DNA of 64,000 nt. It comes from Ochotona curzoniae (lineage: Eukaryota > Chordata > Mammalia > Lagomorpha > Ochotonidae). This document shows, piece after piece, positions 1-9,682 of the stretch. Each line of letters begins with the position of its first letter. Position 1 is the stretch's first letter. A program made the position numbers and the translations under genes. The notes below the pieces were generated by a model. The model made no database searches. It was not told where the DNA came from and saw only the letters and a list, made by a program, of their open reading frames with translations. The stretch is from NCBI RefSeq assembly GCF_017591425.1, contig NW_024465885.1, forward strand, positions 41,535,001 to 41,599,000, read 5' to 3'.

Positions 1-8
1 CCACTCTG

Positions 9-15
9 TATAAAA
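9..15 (+). promoter_or_regulatory. TATA box of the first KRTAP-like unit
   Basis: A canonical TATAAAA lies 80 bases before the ATG at 89. The same spacing is seen in the two downstream paralogues (about 83 and 82-84 bases), so this is the ancestral core promoter. It is intact although the coding region it served is broken. Confidence 0.65.
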
Positions 16-88
16 CGTCCAATGTCAGATAATGACATTTAAACTAAGGGTTACTTGCTGCTCATCCAAACTCTCTCCTCCTGACACC

Positions 89-232
89 ATGTGTTATTAC
101 AGGAACTATGGCAGCCTGGCTTGCATCTATGGACCCCTGGGCTAAGGCTACAGCTATGGCTGTGGTAGTAATGGCTGTGGCTGTTGCCACCAAGGTTGCT
201 AGTGCTGCTACTGCATCTATGGATTGTACTGC
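89..232 (+). pseudogene. KRTAP20-like high-glycine/tyrosine keratin-associated protein pseudogene
   Basis: The reading frame from ATG 89 opens MCYYRNYGSL, which aligns with the starts of the two intact paralogues at 4141 and 9210. It continues with Gly, Tyr and Cys codons, as expected for a hair-matrix KRTAP. The frame is broken by TAA at 143-145 (codon 19) and TAG at 200-202 (codon 38). The normal ending, a Gly-Phe-Tyr-stop type, has become GGA TTG TAC TGC, so the terminal stop is lost too. The TATA box (9-15), the leader ending in ACACCATG and a poly(A) signal (487-492) remain. Intact family members are single-exon and about 40-70 residues long. I see a decayed duplicate and infer that it makes no protein. 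Sequencing error is unlikely to explain three separate lesions. Confidence 0.8.
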
Positions 233-1025
233 AAAACGTCTCGAGCCACTCTTCCTTCCTGCTCTTCAAAGGCACAGCTTATGAGATGTTTATTTTCCCA
301 ATGGTTAAAACAATATTCTAGAGCATTTCAGCTGCAATAGTATGACTTCAGATAGAATAGGCTTCTAAGTAACCAACCAGTAACACATAATACTTTGCAA
401 TTCTTAAGAAAAATACATTTTAAATTGTATTGTTTCAACCCTTCCATGTAACTCATCATTTTCTTATGGAAAATTGTCTGTTTTTCAATAAACATTGGCT
501 TTCCATTTCAAGTGTGTGTATTGGTGTTCATTTTTCCTTGTCACAGATACATGTCGTGTATGGATACATGGGTAAAAGAAATTCATTTCCTGAAATACAT
601 CCACATGTTCAGAGAGGTTGGATGATCACATGGTAACATTGGGAAGAGGTGAGTGGACCCAGGTAAGAGGGTCCAGAGGCACCCAGGGAAAGTGCTCAGC
701 TATCTTCTGTCCCTAATTTAATCTTTCACTGCTCAAAGGAAAGTGGCATGTGATTTATAGAGCTCTCGTCAGTTTGCCAAGTCTCAGTTAAAACTCAATT
801 AAAAAGTATTTTTAATACGCTGGGTCAAACCTTCCATTAAAACTAAACTAATGAATAAAACTACTTTTCAATGCATGCTAAAATATCAACATCCCTCTCA
901 CAATGTATACATCTGAACATCTTCTAATCTGTCCAAAGCTCAGATTAATTTGTCATAATTTTCATCATTTCTATCATCTTTTCTCAATACGCTCCACTTG
1001 ATAACAGCATAAGCAATCCATAATC
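233..1025. other. 3' flank of the KRTAP pseudogene, unit 1 of the tandem duplication
   Basis: This non-coding DNA holds an AATAAA signal at 487-492. Its sequence resembles the downstream flank of the 4141 gene, including the stretch with GTTCATTTTTC and CTTGTCAC at about 526-544 compared with about 4615-4632. No other gene is visible. Confidence 0.5.
487..492 (+). terminator. poly(A) signal of the first KRTAP-like unit
   Basis: AATAAA lies about 250 bases after the position of the lost stop codon. An AATAAA occupies the equivalent place after the 4141 gene (4577-4582). Confidence 0.5.
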
Positions 1026-1034
1026 TGTGAAATG

Positions 1035-1344
1035 TCTGGTTCAGCACAGTGGCCTAGTGGCTAAAGTCTTCACCGTTATGGGTGCCAATTCTAATCCGGA
1101 CAGCCCAGCCTCCCATCCAGCTGCCTGCCTGTGGCCTGGGAAAGCAGCTGAGGACAGCCCAAGGCCTTGGGACCCTGCAACCACATGGGAGACCCAGAAG
1201 AGGTTCCTGGCTCCTGGCTTTGGATCAGCTCAGCTCTGGTCCTTGCAGCCACTTGGGGAGTGAATCATCGGATGGAAAATCTTCCTCTCTGTCTCTCCTC
1301 CTCTCTACATATCTGATTTTCAAATTAAAAAAAAAAAAAAAAGA
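1035..1344 (+). mobile_element. CSINE (lagomorph C-repeat), full length
   Basis: The copy runs from a GGTTCAGCACAGTGGCCTAG-like tRNA head, through the conserved body (GCCTGGGAAAGCAG, GGGAGACCCAGAAGAGG), to a T/C-rich end and a long A tail. It is flanked by a 9-bp TSD, TGTGAAATG, at 1026-1034 and 1345-1353. It interrupts duplicated DNA that is uninterrupted in unit 2 near 5080-5125. Confidence 0.9.
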
Positions 1345-1353
1345 TGTGAAATG

Positions 1354-2529
1354 CTACATCTCACCTTCAAGGAAATGCCCAAAGCACTATCTTTCCACCT
1401 GCAGAAAGCCCTTCTGATGTCAAAAGAAAGTAAGATGAGAAGTACTCCATGCCCTTTGCCACTAGGGAACATGTGAGATCAATGTGAGTGTGAGTCGTTT
1501 CTAAGGAGTCCCAGTGCCAGGATGTTGATACCAGAAAGACAGTCATGACATCCACATGCAGGACAGAACGGCCTTTACACCCCGAGGCAATGGGGGTGCG
1601 AGTGAGCCGATAGGATGATAGGAGAGAGAGATGATGACAGGAACACAGAGAGACAGATAAAAACAGAGATGGAGAAAGACGGCAGAAATAGAATAAAACA
1701 TAAATATATTCAAATGTTAACAATTGAGGAATCTGAGTTAAAAAATACTTACAATCTCTTCCACTAATCTTGCACATTTCTTTTTGAAATATTTCTACAT
1801 GGATTGTATGAAATACTTGAATCAAAACAGATGCTGGAAAAGAGTTTTGTTGAAATTGCTGACATAAAGTACCTGTTGGGGCTGAAATTTTCCTTATCTC
1901 CAACTTGTCTGAATAACTTCTTGTTCCTATTAGTAAGAGGTTTATCACAGGCAGCGTCCTGGGGTCGCCGCCTCTGAACTATTGCATGTTCTTGGGACTG
2001 CTCCTCCACACACATACTCTGTTTGCTCATCTATTAAATCTGTACTTTTTAATCAAAGTGTTACAGGAAAAAATCATCACTCCTTCCACACCTGAAAATC
2101 AGTTTCCTCCCACATCACTGACACTTGCAGTATTTGTGGATCCATTCTTTCCTTAGATGGGACCAGCTTTTTTTTTTTTTTTCATTTACTCCAGCTCTCC
2201 CATTCACAAAGTGATTGCTTAAGTACATATTCAATGATAATCAATAAGAAATAGGAAATCTAAATAGTCTAACACCTGTTTACAAATAAGTTTGTCTTTG
2301 AAGTAGGAATGCAAATAAACCACTAAGCATACAAAAATGACTTTACTGATACATTCTTGAAACCCCTTAAAAAATTACTACCACTTGTTCAAACACTCTT
2401 CTATTGAATAATAATAAGGCATAACCTACAAACAAAATGAGAATATAACAGAAATATCAGGGAATATATTTTATGAGCATTATATCATCTTCTAATGCAG
2501 ACTCTAGGAAACAACAGCAATGTTTAGAA
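1354..2529. other. intergenic DNA, rest of unit 1 flank
   Basis: No gene is seen. The stretches at about 1353-1400, 2060-2190 and 2230-2480 resemble unit 2 at about 5095-5150, 5270-5400 and 5480-5740 in the same order. This supports one long duplicated segment. Confidence 0.45.
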
Positions 2530-2708
2530 TGATTGGATTCCCACAGGGGCACAGGAATTTAAATCCTTGCTCTAATTTCAGCCAGGCTCAGCCCACCAGG
2601 CGTGGGCATTTGGACAATGAGTCAGCCAAGAAGTGTTCTCTGCCTGTCTTTCTCTTTCTTTTTCTCTTTTCTGTTCTTCCAATAAATAAATATCATTTTT
2701 AAATAACA
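2530..2708 (+). mobile_element. diverged CSINE 3' portion
   Basis: A CT-rich run (CTGCCTGTCTTTCTC) is followed by CCAATAAATAAATA, like the 3' end of CSINE copies elsewhere in the window. The 5' half is barely recognisable. Confidence 0.45.
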
Positions 2709-4040
2709 GATTCCATAAAGACTCAGACATTTATGGCAAATAGACAGAATCAAGAATCAACAGCTTACATGAGAGCAAACATTGACTCAACAACAATTTC
2801 ACATTGTTCGAATGCTCACGTGGAAAAACACAAATCTTGACACATACTTTGCACCAAAATGCAATATAAGAATGTCTTTCTTACCTTAAATAAGTTAGTG
2901 GTATCTTAAATGGTACTTTAAAAAGCCCGGGCCATACAGAGTAAATTGATATATCCCTCCAAATTAAGGGTTCTATTTTAAGAAAAAATGAGAGGAATAA
3001 AGCATTGATATCACCGATATAAAAAAAAAAGATGCTTCTAAATGAACTAAAATACCTTATAGATTATTAGAAAAAGACACAATAAAATAAATGGCCAGAA
3101 ATGTGCGTAAGTATTTTACAACAAATTATGGTTGAACTCATTAGCATAAGAAAGAGCAAAGTATAGTTACAAATATAATGCAAGTAATATCATTCAAATT
3201 GTTCATATCAACCGGGATGAAAGTATTAAACATTTTGGAGAATGTACAGAAACTGGAATTGGTAAACATTACTTGTCACATCATTTGGCAAAAACACTTG
3301 CAACTTGCAGCAGCTAAACACACATATACCTTAAACTCAGAAATGATATCCTAAAGCAAGGATGACATACATCTAACCATTCCTACATACTCACAAATTC
3401 ACATGTGTTAATTCTAAATTCTTACTCTGTATCCTGAGAACTTGAAATATTCCTTTGCAAACTAACAACAACAACCACAAATAACTTGGACAAAAAATGG
3501 TAGGCATTATGTCAGCCCAAGTAATCCTATCAAGTTCAAATAAGCACAGAGGAGGACATTTTGAACAACAAAAACGGTGGCATTCAAATCTCCAACAACA
3601 CCTGATTTAATAACATCATATCCAAACAGGTAGATTAATAAGGGACTTCAAATTTCCTTCTGATTCACAAGACGCCATTAGACCCATAATGCCATCTAAC
3701 GCCTTATAAACATCATTCAAGTCTCTCACTGATACAATTCCATTCAAAATCTTGCTTCAATGTTCACACCAGGAAGTGTGGTCTTGGGGCTTGTAGACAC
3801 ACTGCTACTCAGTAGTATCTCTGTTAACTGACCTTAAGTTAGTCACCTGTAGAGGAACTGTTATTCAAAATAGAACAAAAATGTGTTATCGCATCATGCA
3901 ATTTAATTTTAGGACCTGTGGTACAACAGCAAAACCATCTCAATTATAAAGAACCTTCTTTGTACAAAGAAAAAGATTCCAGAAGTTTATCTCATAAAAT
4001 TCATTCTAAATTATGGGTCCAGCCATGCCTGTGATTCACT
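2709..4040. other. intergenic DNA upstream of the 4141 KRTAP gene
   Basis: No gene is seen. Blocks at about 3230-3450 and 3885-4050 resemble the region upstream of the 9210 gene (about 8365-8580 and 8955-9120). The 5' flank was therefore part of the duplicated unit. Confidence 0.45.
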
Positions 4041-4057
4041 CCAAACCATTATAGCTG

Positions 4058-4065
4058 TGTAAAAG
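4058..4065 (+). promoter_or_regulatory. degenerate TATA box of the 4141 KRTAP gene
   Basis: TGTAAAAG stands 83 bases before the ATG, where the paralogues have TATAAAA (9-15) and TATATAAAAA (9126-9135). One central A has become G, which would be expected to weaken TBP binding. The flanking sequence is still alignable. Confidence 0.55.
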
Positions 4066-4140
4066 ACCCCTGCAGACAATGACAGTTAAGTCAAAACAGC
4101 ATTTCCCTGCACCTCAACGGAAACTTCCACCCCTAACACC

Positions 4141-4308
4141 ATGTGCTACTTCGGCAATTACTACGGGAGCCTTGGCTGTGAATACGGTGGGCTTGGTTAT
4201 TTCTCTGGCTATGGTGGCCTGGGCTGTGGCTTTGGCGATGGCGGGTCTGACTATTGTTGCTGCCGTCCATGCTATTATCACAAATGCAGGACCTATGGAT
4301 TTTACTGA
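4141..4308 (+). CDS. high-glycine/tyrosine keratin-associated protein, KRTAP20-like, 55 aa
   Basis: This single-exon gene encodes a small structural protein of the hair cortex. Proteins of this class fill the matrix between keratin intermediate filaments. The product starts MCYFGNYYGSLGCEYGG and ends CCCRPCYYHKCRTYGFY. It has 15 Gly, 11 Tyr and 8 Cys in 55 residues, with no signal peptide or membrane segment. The N-terminal MCYxGNYYG and C-terminal CCRPxCY...YGFY patterns match the KRTAP20/KRTAP19 group as I remember it. I prefer KRTAP20 because of the ending and length, but I do not assign a numbered orthologue. The chosen ATG follows an ACACC context at the same offset from the TATA position as in the paralogues. 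A longer overlapping open frame starting at 4079 is in another frame and is not the gene. The reading frame is intact, but the TATA box carries a substitution, so expression may be reduced. Confidence 0.85.
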   Translation: MCYFGNYYGSLGCEYGGLGYFSGYGGLGCGFGDGGSDYCCCRPCYYHKCRTYGFY

Positions 4309-4576
4309 GAAGCTGGCACGCAGCCACAACACTTCACTCAAAGTTCTACTCCCAGGGCACTTTGTATAAGCAATTTATTTTTCTTTCCTAACTGTGAAAA
4401 TGCTTGCCTGGCCTATTTTTCCTTCAGATTGGACGCTTCAGACTCAGCATGCTTCCACTAAAGCCACTTGTAATAATACTTCACAATTCATAAAATCCTC
4501 TACAACTGATATTGCGTTATTTCTCCATTCATTGTAGCTTTAACAGCTTTGCTGTAAAGAAGTGTGTTTCCTTTCC

Positions 4577-4582
4577 AATAAA
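4577..4582 (+). terminator. poly(A) signal of the 4141 KRTAP gene
   Basis: AATAAA lies 269 bases after the stop codon, followed by a T/GT-rich stretch. It corresponds to 487-492 in the first unit. Confidence 0.6.
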
Positions 4583-6012
4583 TTTTATCTTTAATTGCAA
4601 AATGCTGTGCATGTGTTCATTTTTCTTGTCACTTAAATATGTATGCTCAGAAGTACAGGGGGAAAATCAGGAATATTTGTAGAAATAAATCCACACAATT
4701 AGAAAGTTTGGGCAGTCAGGAGATAACCTTGCATAATGTGGTACTGCATGTCACACAGGAGAGAAACTCCATTCGGCATCTGCGTGCTGTGTAAGACGTC
4801 ACTCCCTCACTCAACCTCTCTATTACTCAAATAAATATGAGCATCTGTGACGTATAGAGATAAATTTACTGCATGCAACATCCTTCAGTTAAACCTGAAT
4901 TGATGCACAAGATTAGTTTTGGACACATGCTGAAATGTTCACATCCCTTCAGCTGTATACACAAATACAACAGATCACACAGGAATGGTGTGCAGCTCCT
5001 CTTCTCTTGACCTCCCTTCCTGCCATGGTCTTCATGTCTTTTCACCTCCATCCTCCTGACTCCAGGAGTAAAAAAGTCCGTCATCTGTGAGACGTCACAT
5101 CTCACATTCAAGGAACGCTTCCCCAAAGTCTGCAGGTTTAGCTTTCCACCAACACAGCTGTCTACCTGGCCTAAACCAGTTTGTTTTCAGTGGAAAGGAA
5201 AGGAAAATGCATGCTAGCATGTCTCCTGGTCACTGATTCTGTTTCTGTGTCAATCTTTGCAAAAGTTCTCTAAGGAAACCATTGTCACCATCCCCACACA
5301 ATAGCACCGTGAGTTTCCCCTCACATCACTGATTCTTGAGCTATTTATGATTATAAGTGTTTTTAGAAGTCAACAAAATGTTTTTTTTTCTTTAATTTAG
5401 CTAGAGATCCCTCCACGAAAGGACCAATGAAAAGACACATGTCATGAGGAAATATCACTCAAGTTTTGAGGCAAGTGAAGCTAGGAAATCAAAATAGTTT
5501 GAAATCTATATAAAAAAGCAAACATTTCTTTAAAATATTTGTGCAAAGAAAATATCCCTCCTAGGCCAGTTCAAAAACACATCTTTCAGACAACCTAATA
5601 AAAAGTAGTACTATCAATCATTCAAATATTCTTCCAAGGAATAGGAATACGCAGAATCTTATTAAAACAACCAAAGCTTAACAATGACACTTTAGGAAAA
5701 GGAATATATTTGGGAGCATAGTTATGAAAATCTGAAACAACAAACTCATCATGTCCAACACCCCATATTACAGGATTGAACAACAACAACAACAAAAAAA
5801 CCCATATTCCCAGATTTGTTTAGTGTCTGAAAATTCAGTCAATGCCATTCATTACATTGACAAAAACACAAGGAAACTTTTATAGAGATCTCAGAAAAAG
5901 ATCAAACATAATAAAGTTAGTATTCCCATAAAATCTAATAATGGCATGTTATATTTAATTCTAAAATTCAGAATAAATTCTTCGTCAAATACCAAACAAG
6001 ACAAAAACTGAA
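4583..6012. other. 3' flank of the 4141 gene and intergenic DNA
   Basis: No gene is seen. About 4583-5740 aligns in order with the flank of the first unit. The site at 5080-5125 is the uninterrupted counterpart of the CSINE insertion at 1035-1344. An (AAC)n-like run occurs at about 5780-5796. Confidence 0.45.
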
Positions 6013-6395
6013 CCAAGAATGAAGATGGCAGAAAATGATAAGGACATGTTTAAACAGATGGAAAATCATTAGCTGGGTGAAGCAGAGAAGGCACATTCCA
6101 GGAAATAGGAGAGGACAGGCCAACAGCAGAGGGGCACCTGCAGACTGGTGGCCATGGGAAAGCAGCGGACAACAGGATGCTGGACTCTGACACTATCCAT
6201 GTCTGTACCTACAGTGTCAGGATTCACTTAAATAGCAGAATGATGGATGTATGACTCTTTGTGAATATCTATGCTATTGTAATAACACAGGAAAAATCAA
6301 TGGATAGGTGCATTTGGGAATGGGGATAATGGAAAGCCCAGTGTCTATTGAACCATATCATAAAGTAATTTTAAAAATAAATAATAATAATAATA
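6013..6395 (+). mobile_element. internally deleted L1: 5' UTR start joined to 3' UTR
   Basis: The first about 185 bases (AAGATGGCAGAA, then the GAAGCAGAGAAGGCACATTC block) match the 5' UTR start of the LINE at 29724-32743 read on its own strand. From about 6195 the sequence matches the L1 3' UTR seen at 49645-50045, ending in (AAT)n. ORF1 and ORF2 are both missing. The join is at about 6175-6195. This could be a deletion after insertion or a deletion-bearing transcript. Confidence 0.65.
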
Positions 6396-6405
6396 AAAGA
6401 ATTAC

Positions 6406-6725
6406 ACCAGCACAGTGGAGCAATGGCTAATCTCCTACCTCTAAACACAGGTATCTCGTATGGGTGCTAGATCTATTCCAGGGTGCTCTACCTCCTATCC
6501 ACATCCCTGTGTATGGCCTAGGGAAGCAGCAGAGATGACCCAAAGCCTTGGACCCTATATCATATGGAAGACTTAGAGGAAGCTCCTGGATCCTGGATTC
6601 AGATTGGCTCAGTTTCAGTTATAACGGTCATGTGGGACGTGAACCAGTGGATAGATGACATATGTAAATCAGCCTTTCCAATAAATATAAATAGATCTCC
6701 CCCCCCAAAAAACAAAAATTAAGAG
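6406..6725 (+). mobile_element. CSINE inserted at the tail of the deleted L1
   Basis: The CSINE body is recognisable (GTATGGCCTAGGGAAGCAGC, CTCCTGGATCCTGG). It is flanked by AAAGAATTAC at 6396-6405 and AAAGAATCAC at 6726-6735. It sits directly after the A-rich tail of the deleted L1, a common CSINE/L1-endonuclease target. Confidence 0.8.
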
Positions 6726-6898
6726 AAAGAATCACTACTATCATAACAATTTTTAGTGTTGTATTACATGTCTTAACCTGTGAAATAATTAATCAATGGA
6801 TAGACACATACATAAATACATATTTGTAAAAGACCTGGAATGACATATAGACTTATTATTAACAAATGTCACAATCATTTATATGGAAAATGCTGTTA

Positions 6899-7203
6899 GC
6901 CTGTGGTGATAGGCTAGTGGTAAATTCTCACTTTGCGTGTGTCAAGATCGCATGAGCGCTGGTCCATGTTTCAGTACTTCACTTTCCATCCAGTTCGCCG
7001 TTTGTGGCCTGGGAAATGGGTAGAGGATAGACCAAAGTCTTGGTACCCTGAGCCCACATGGGAGACCCATAGGAAGCCCCTGGCTCCTGACTTCTGATAG
7101 CTCTGGCCTTTGTGACCATTTGAAAGGTGAACCAGAGGACAGACAGTGTTTCTTTGTGTGTATTCTTCTCTGTGTATATCTGCCTTCCCAATTAAAAAAA
7201 AAC
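6899..7203 (+). mobile_element. CSINE, full length, diverged
   Basis: It has a tRNA-like head (GGCTAGTGGTAAATTCTC), GTGGCCTGGGAAATGG, CACATGGGAGACCCATAGGAAG and an A tail. An imperfect TSD (AATGCTGTTAG and AATGAGTGTTAG) flanks it. Confidence 0.8.
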
Positions 7204-7715
7204 AATGAGTGTTAGAAAACAAAACAAAATGCAGTTAGCACTACTGAAGAGTTGGTTTGAGATTAAACACATAAAACAATGGGCAAGTATAGTTTTAGCA
7301 AGCAAATACAAACAAGCCTAAATAAAGCAGCCAGATCTTAGTACCACATATTATTAGAGTGTAAAATATAAATGGATTACCCTAACAGTATATACTGTTG
7401 CACTAATTTGACAACTGTGGAAAAAAATGCATCAACTCATAACTTATTCTAAAGTAAGATATAGTAATATCTTTATTAATGTGATTAAGAAATTATTTCT
7501 GGAATAAGATTTTAAAAAAGACTAGCCACAAAAGTAGATTGATAAAGTCGATTTAACCAGAAATGAGACATTCTAACTTTTTAATAGATAAATTGAATAA
7601 TATATATAGATAGATTATACTGCATCTGTATATGTATATTTATATAATTTTTAGATAACCTTAGGTAAAGTATCTCCCCTAGTATTTATTATATGTGATA
7701 AAAGTCAAAATCCTT
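7204..7715. other. AT-rich intergenic DNA
   Basis: No gene or recognised repeat is seen. There is TA-rich simple sequence at about 7598-7650. Confidence 0.3.
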
Positions 7716-7724
7716 AGTTCTAAA

Positions 7725-8054
7725 TTTTATTTTAAAAAAAAAGAGTTATTTACTTTTATTGGAAAGGTAGATCTACAGAGAGGAAAGACTGAAAGATTTT
7801 CCTTCTGCTGGTTCACTTCCCTAGTGGCTACAACGTCCAAAGCTGAGCCAAATCAAAGCCAAGAGTCAGGAGCTTCTTCCATGTCTATCATGTGGGTGCA
7901 GGTCCTAAGACTTTGAGCTACCCTCTACTGCCTTCCCAAGCCACAAACAGGGAGCTGGATTGGAAGTGGAGCAGCCAGAACATGAACTGGTGACCCTATG
8001 GATCTCAGTTCATGCAACATGAGAATTTGGTCACTGAGCCATCATGGCAGGTCC
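7725..8054 (-). mobile_element. CSINE, full length
   Basis: Reverse-complement CSINE: the tail side starts with TTTACTTTTATTGGAAAGGT and the head side ends GTCACTGAGCCATCATGGCA. A perfect 9-bp TSD AGTTCTAAA lies at 7716-7724 and 8055-8063. Confidence 0.9.
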
Positions 8055-8063
8055 AGTTCTAAA

Positions 8064-9100
8064 CTTTTAAAGAATATAATCAAACTGGTATTATACAGAG
8101 TTGCCTTACTATGAAATAGAACATCAGAACTTACTTCTTCTCTCTGTGCTTTAGTATTCCCTTTCAACATAACCAAAAAGCACCCACTGGCACAATACAT
8201 AGATATATATTTATATCAAAATAAACATAAACATATACAAATCATCAGAGAAAAAAAAACCAGCTTATTACATCAAGACAATGCAAATTTAAACCACATG
8301 AAATAACACTGCATACCCATTACAACAGCTGCAATGAACGATACAAGAAATGAAATAATTTTTAAATGCGTAGAAATTGGGACTTGCAAACACTGGAGTT
8401 ATCATATAACTTGGCAACATATTTAAAAATGCTAAATAAAAAAAACAACTTAAAACTGCACTTCAGGAAAATTTTATCCAATCCATTTATCAGTTATCTT
8501 GCCCTTTTGTACTCACAATTCACATGCGTTAGCTTAAATTCTCACACTATCTCCTGAGATATTAAGTTTATTTCTAGAAAACAGAATTTCACAACAAAAT
8601 AAATGAGGAGGAAGAACTCTTTGAGTATGTCAAACCAAATAACCCCAGTATGTCATTTAAAGTACACAAGTGTGAAAATGCATATACAAAGGATTTTTTT
8701 TAATTTCGAAGTAAGTGTTTTAATAGAGGTCTGTTTGACATAAAGCCACAATAAGGTTGTTAATCTCTTTTTCTATTCAACCGAAAAGTTCAAAAGATTC
8801 TCCAATGCCTTGAAAATCCCACTGAAGTTTCTCCTAGCTGAAACTTAATGCAAAGTTTTGTTTTGAGAGTGGCAAAAGAATGATAATCCAATTACCAACC
8901 CTACATATCACATGTAAAATTCTGTTTTCAGAACAGAAAAAAAAAATTTCACAGCAAATGACATGATTCAATTTGGGGTCATCTGGTACAGCAGCAAGAC
9001 AATTTCAATGATCTAGAATCTTCTTTACCTAAATAAACAAAGGACTCAGTAAATATTTCACATGATTCTTATTCTAAATTAAAGGGCTGGCAATGCCTGT
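8064..9100. other. 5' flank of the 9210 KRTAP gene
   Basis: No gene is seen. Blocks resemble the upstream flank of the 4141 gene, for example CTGGTACAGCAGCAAGACA at about 8980 compared with 3925, and TTATTCTAAATTA at about 9068 compared with 4002. There is one A-run of eight bases at about 8938. Confidence 0.45.
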
Positions 9101-9125
9101 GGTTTTCTCCACCCACTCCAGATAC

Positions 9126-9135
9126 TATATAAAAA
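9126..9135 (+). promoter_or_regulatory. TATA box of the 9210 KRTAP gene
   Basis: TATATAAAAA lies 75-84 bases before the ATG, aligned with the TATA positions of the two upstream paralogues. The surrounding sequence, with ATGCCTGTGGTTTTCTCC about 30 bases upstream, is shared with the 4141 promoter. Confidence 0.75.
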
Positions 9136-9163
9136 GTTCCATACAGATGACATCCATATTCAG

Positions 9164-9190
9164 ATGGATACTTGCCTGCTGCTCAACTGA
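9164..9190 (+). other. possible short upstream ORF in the leader of the 9210 gene
   Basis: An ATG at 9164 opens eight codons and closes at TGA 9188-9190, 19 bases before the real start. If transcription begins about 25-30 bases after the TATA box, this uORF would be within the leader. Neither paralogue leader conserves this ATG. Confidence 0.25.
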
Positions 9191-9209
9191 ACTCTCCTCT
9201 CCAAACACC

Positions 9210-9341
9210 ATGTGTTGTTACGGCAACTACTATGGGACTCTGGGCTGTGGCTCTGGCTGTGGCTATGGCTGGGCTGGGTATGGATATGGCTGCTATCACC
9301 CACGATACTCTTGCAGATACTGGAATTATGGATTCTTCTAG
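9210..9341 (+). CDS. high-glycine/tyrosine keratin-associated protein, KRTAP20-like, 43 aa
   Basis: This single-exon hair-matrix protein gene encodes a product that starts MCCYGNYYGTLGCGSGCGYG and ends YHPRYSCRYWNYGFF. It has 11 Gly, 10 Tyr and 6 Cys in 43 residues, so about half of it is Gly plus Tyr. There is no signal peptide or membrane segment. The C-terminal RYW(N)YGF pattern resembles the KRTAP20 group as I remember it. At 43 residues it is at the short end of the family, close to human KRTAP20-3. The open frame extends upstream to ATGs at 9093 and 9147, but those lie before or just after the TATA box and are not expected in the mRNA. The ATG at 9210 has the ACACC context and position shared with the paralogues. 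This gene has the best core promoter of the two intact copies and is the likeliest to be expressed. Confidence 0.87.
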   Translation: MCCYGNYYGTLGCGSGCGYGWAGYGYGCYHPRYSCRYWNYGFF

Positions 9342-9600
9342 GAAGTTTCTGAAATTGCACAGCCTATTGAATTTGTTGCCACTACTCAGGCCTACAATTC
9401 ATCATATGTTTTGAATTGGGAAGTAATTAATCATGATTTCATGAAAAGCAAATTTAACTTAGATATGTCTTCATTTTATCAAGACTCATCTGAAATATCA
9501 CAAAATACAGATACTTTCATTTCACCTTTGCATTTCTACCAGACTTCTTCATTAACTCTTGCTAAAGGTATTATCTAAGAAAAATTATGATTTAGTTTCC

Positions 9601-9606
9601 ATTAAA
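9601..9606 (+). terminator. probable poly(A) signal of the 9210 gene
   Basis: ATTAAA lies 260 bases after the stop codon, at nearly the same distance as the AATAAA of the 4141 gene (269 bases). GT-rich sequence follows at 9625-9682. Confidence 0.5.
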
Positions 9607-9658
9607 GTTTATTGCAGAATATATAATGTGTTCTCATAGTTTTTGCTCATGATTCTGT

Positions 9659-9682
9659 GGTGTGTGTGTTTGTGTGTGTGTG
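9659..9682 (+). repeat. (TG)n microsatellite
   Basis: An interrupted TG run follows the poly(A) signal of the 9210 gene. Confidence 0.7.

Noticed and set aside
4079..4369. A 96-codon plus-strand frame with a hydrophobic, alanine-rich product overlapping the 4141 gene.
   Set aside because: It is the shifted frame of Gly/Tyr/Cys codons (GGC TGT to GCT GTG). The KRTAP frame is supported by three paralogues and promoter spacing.
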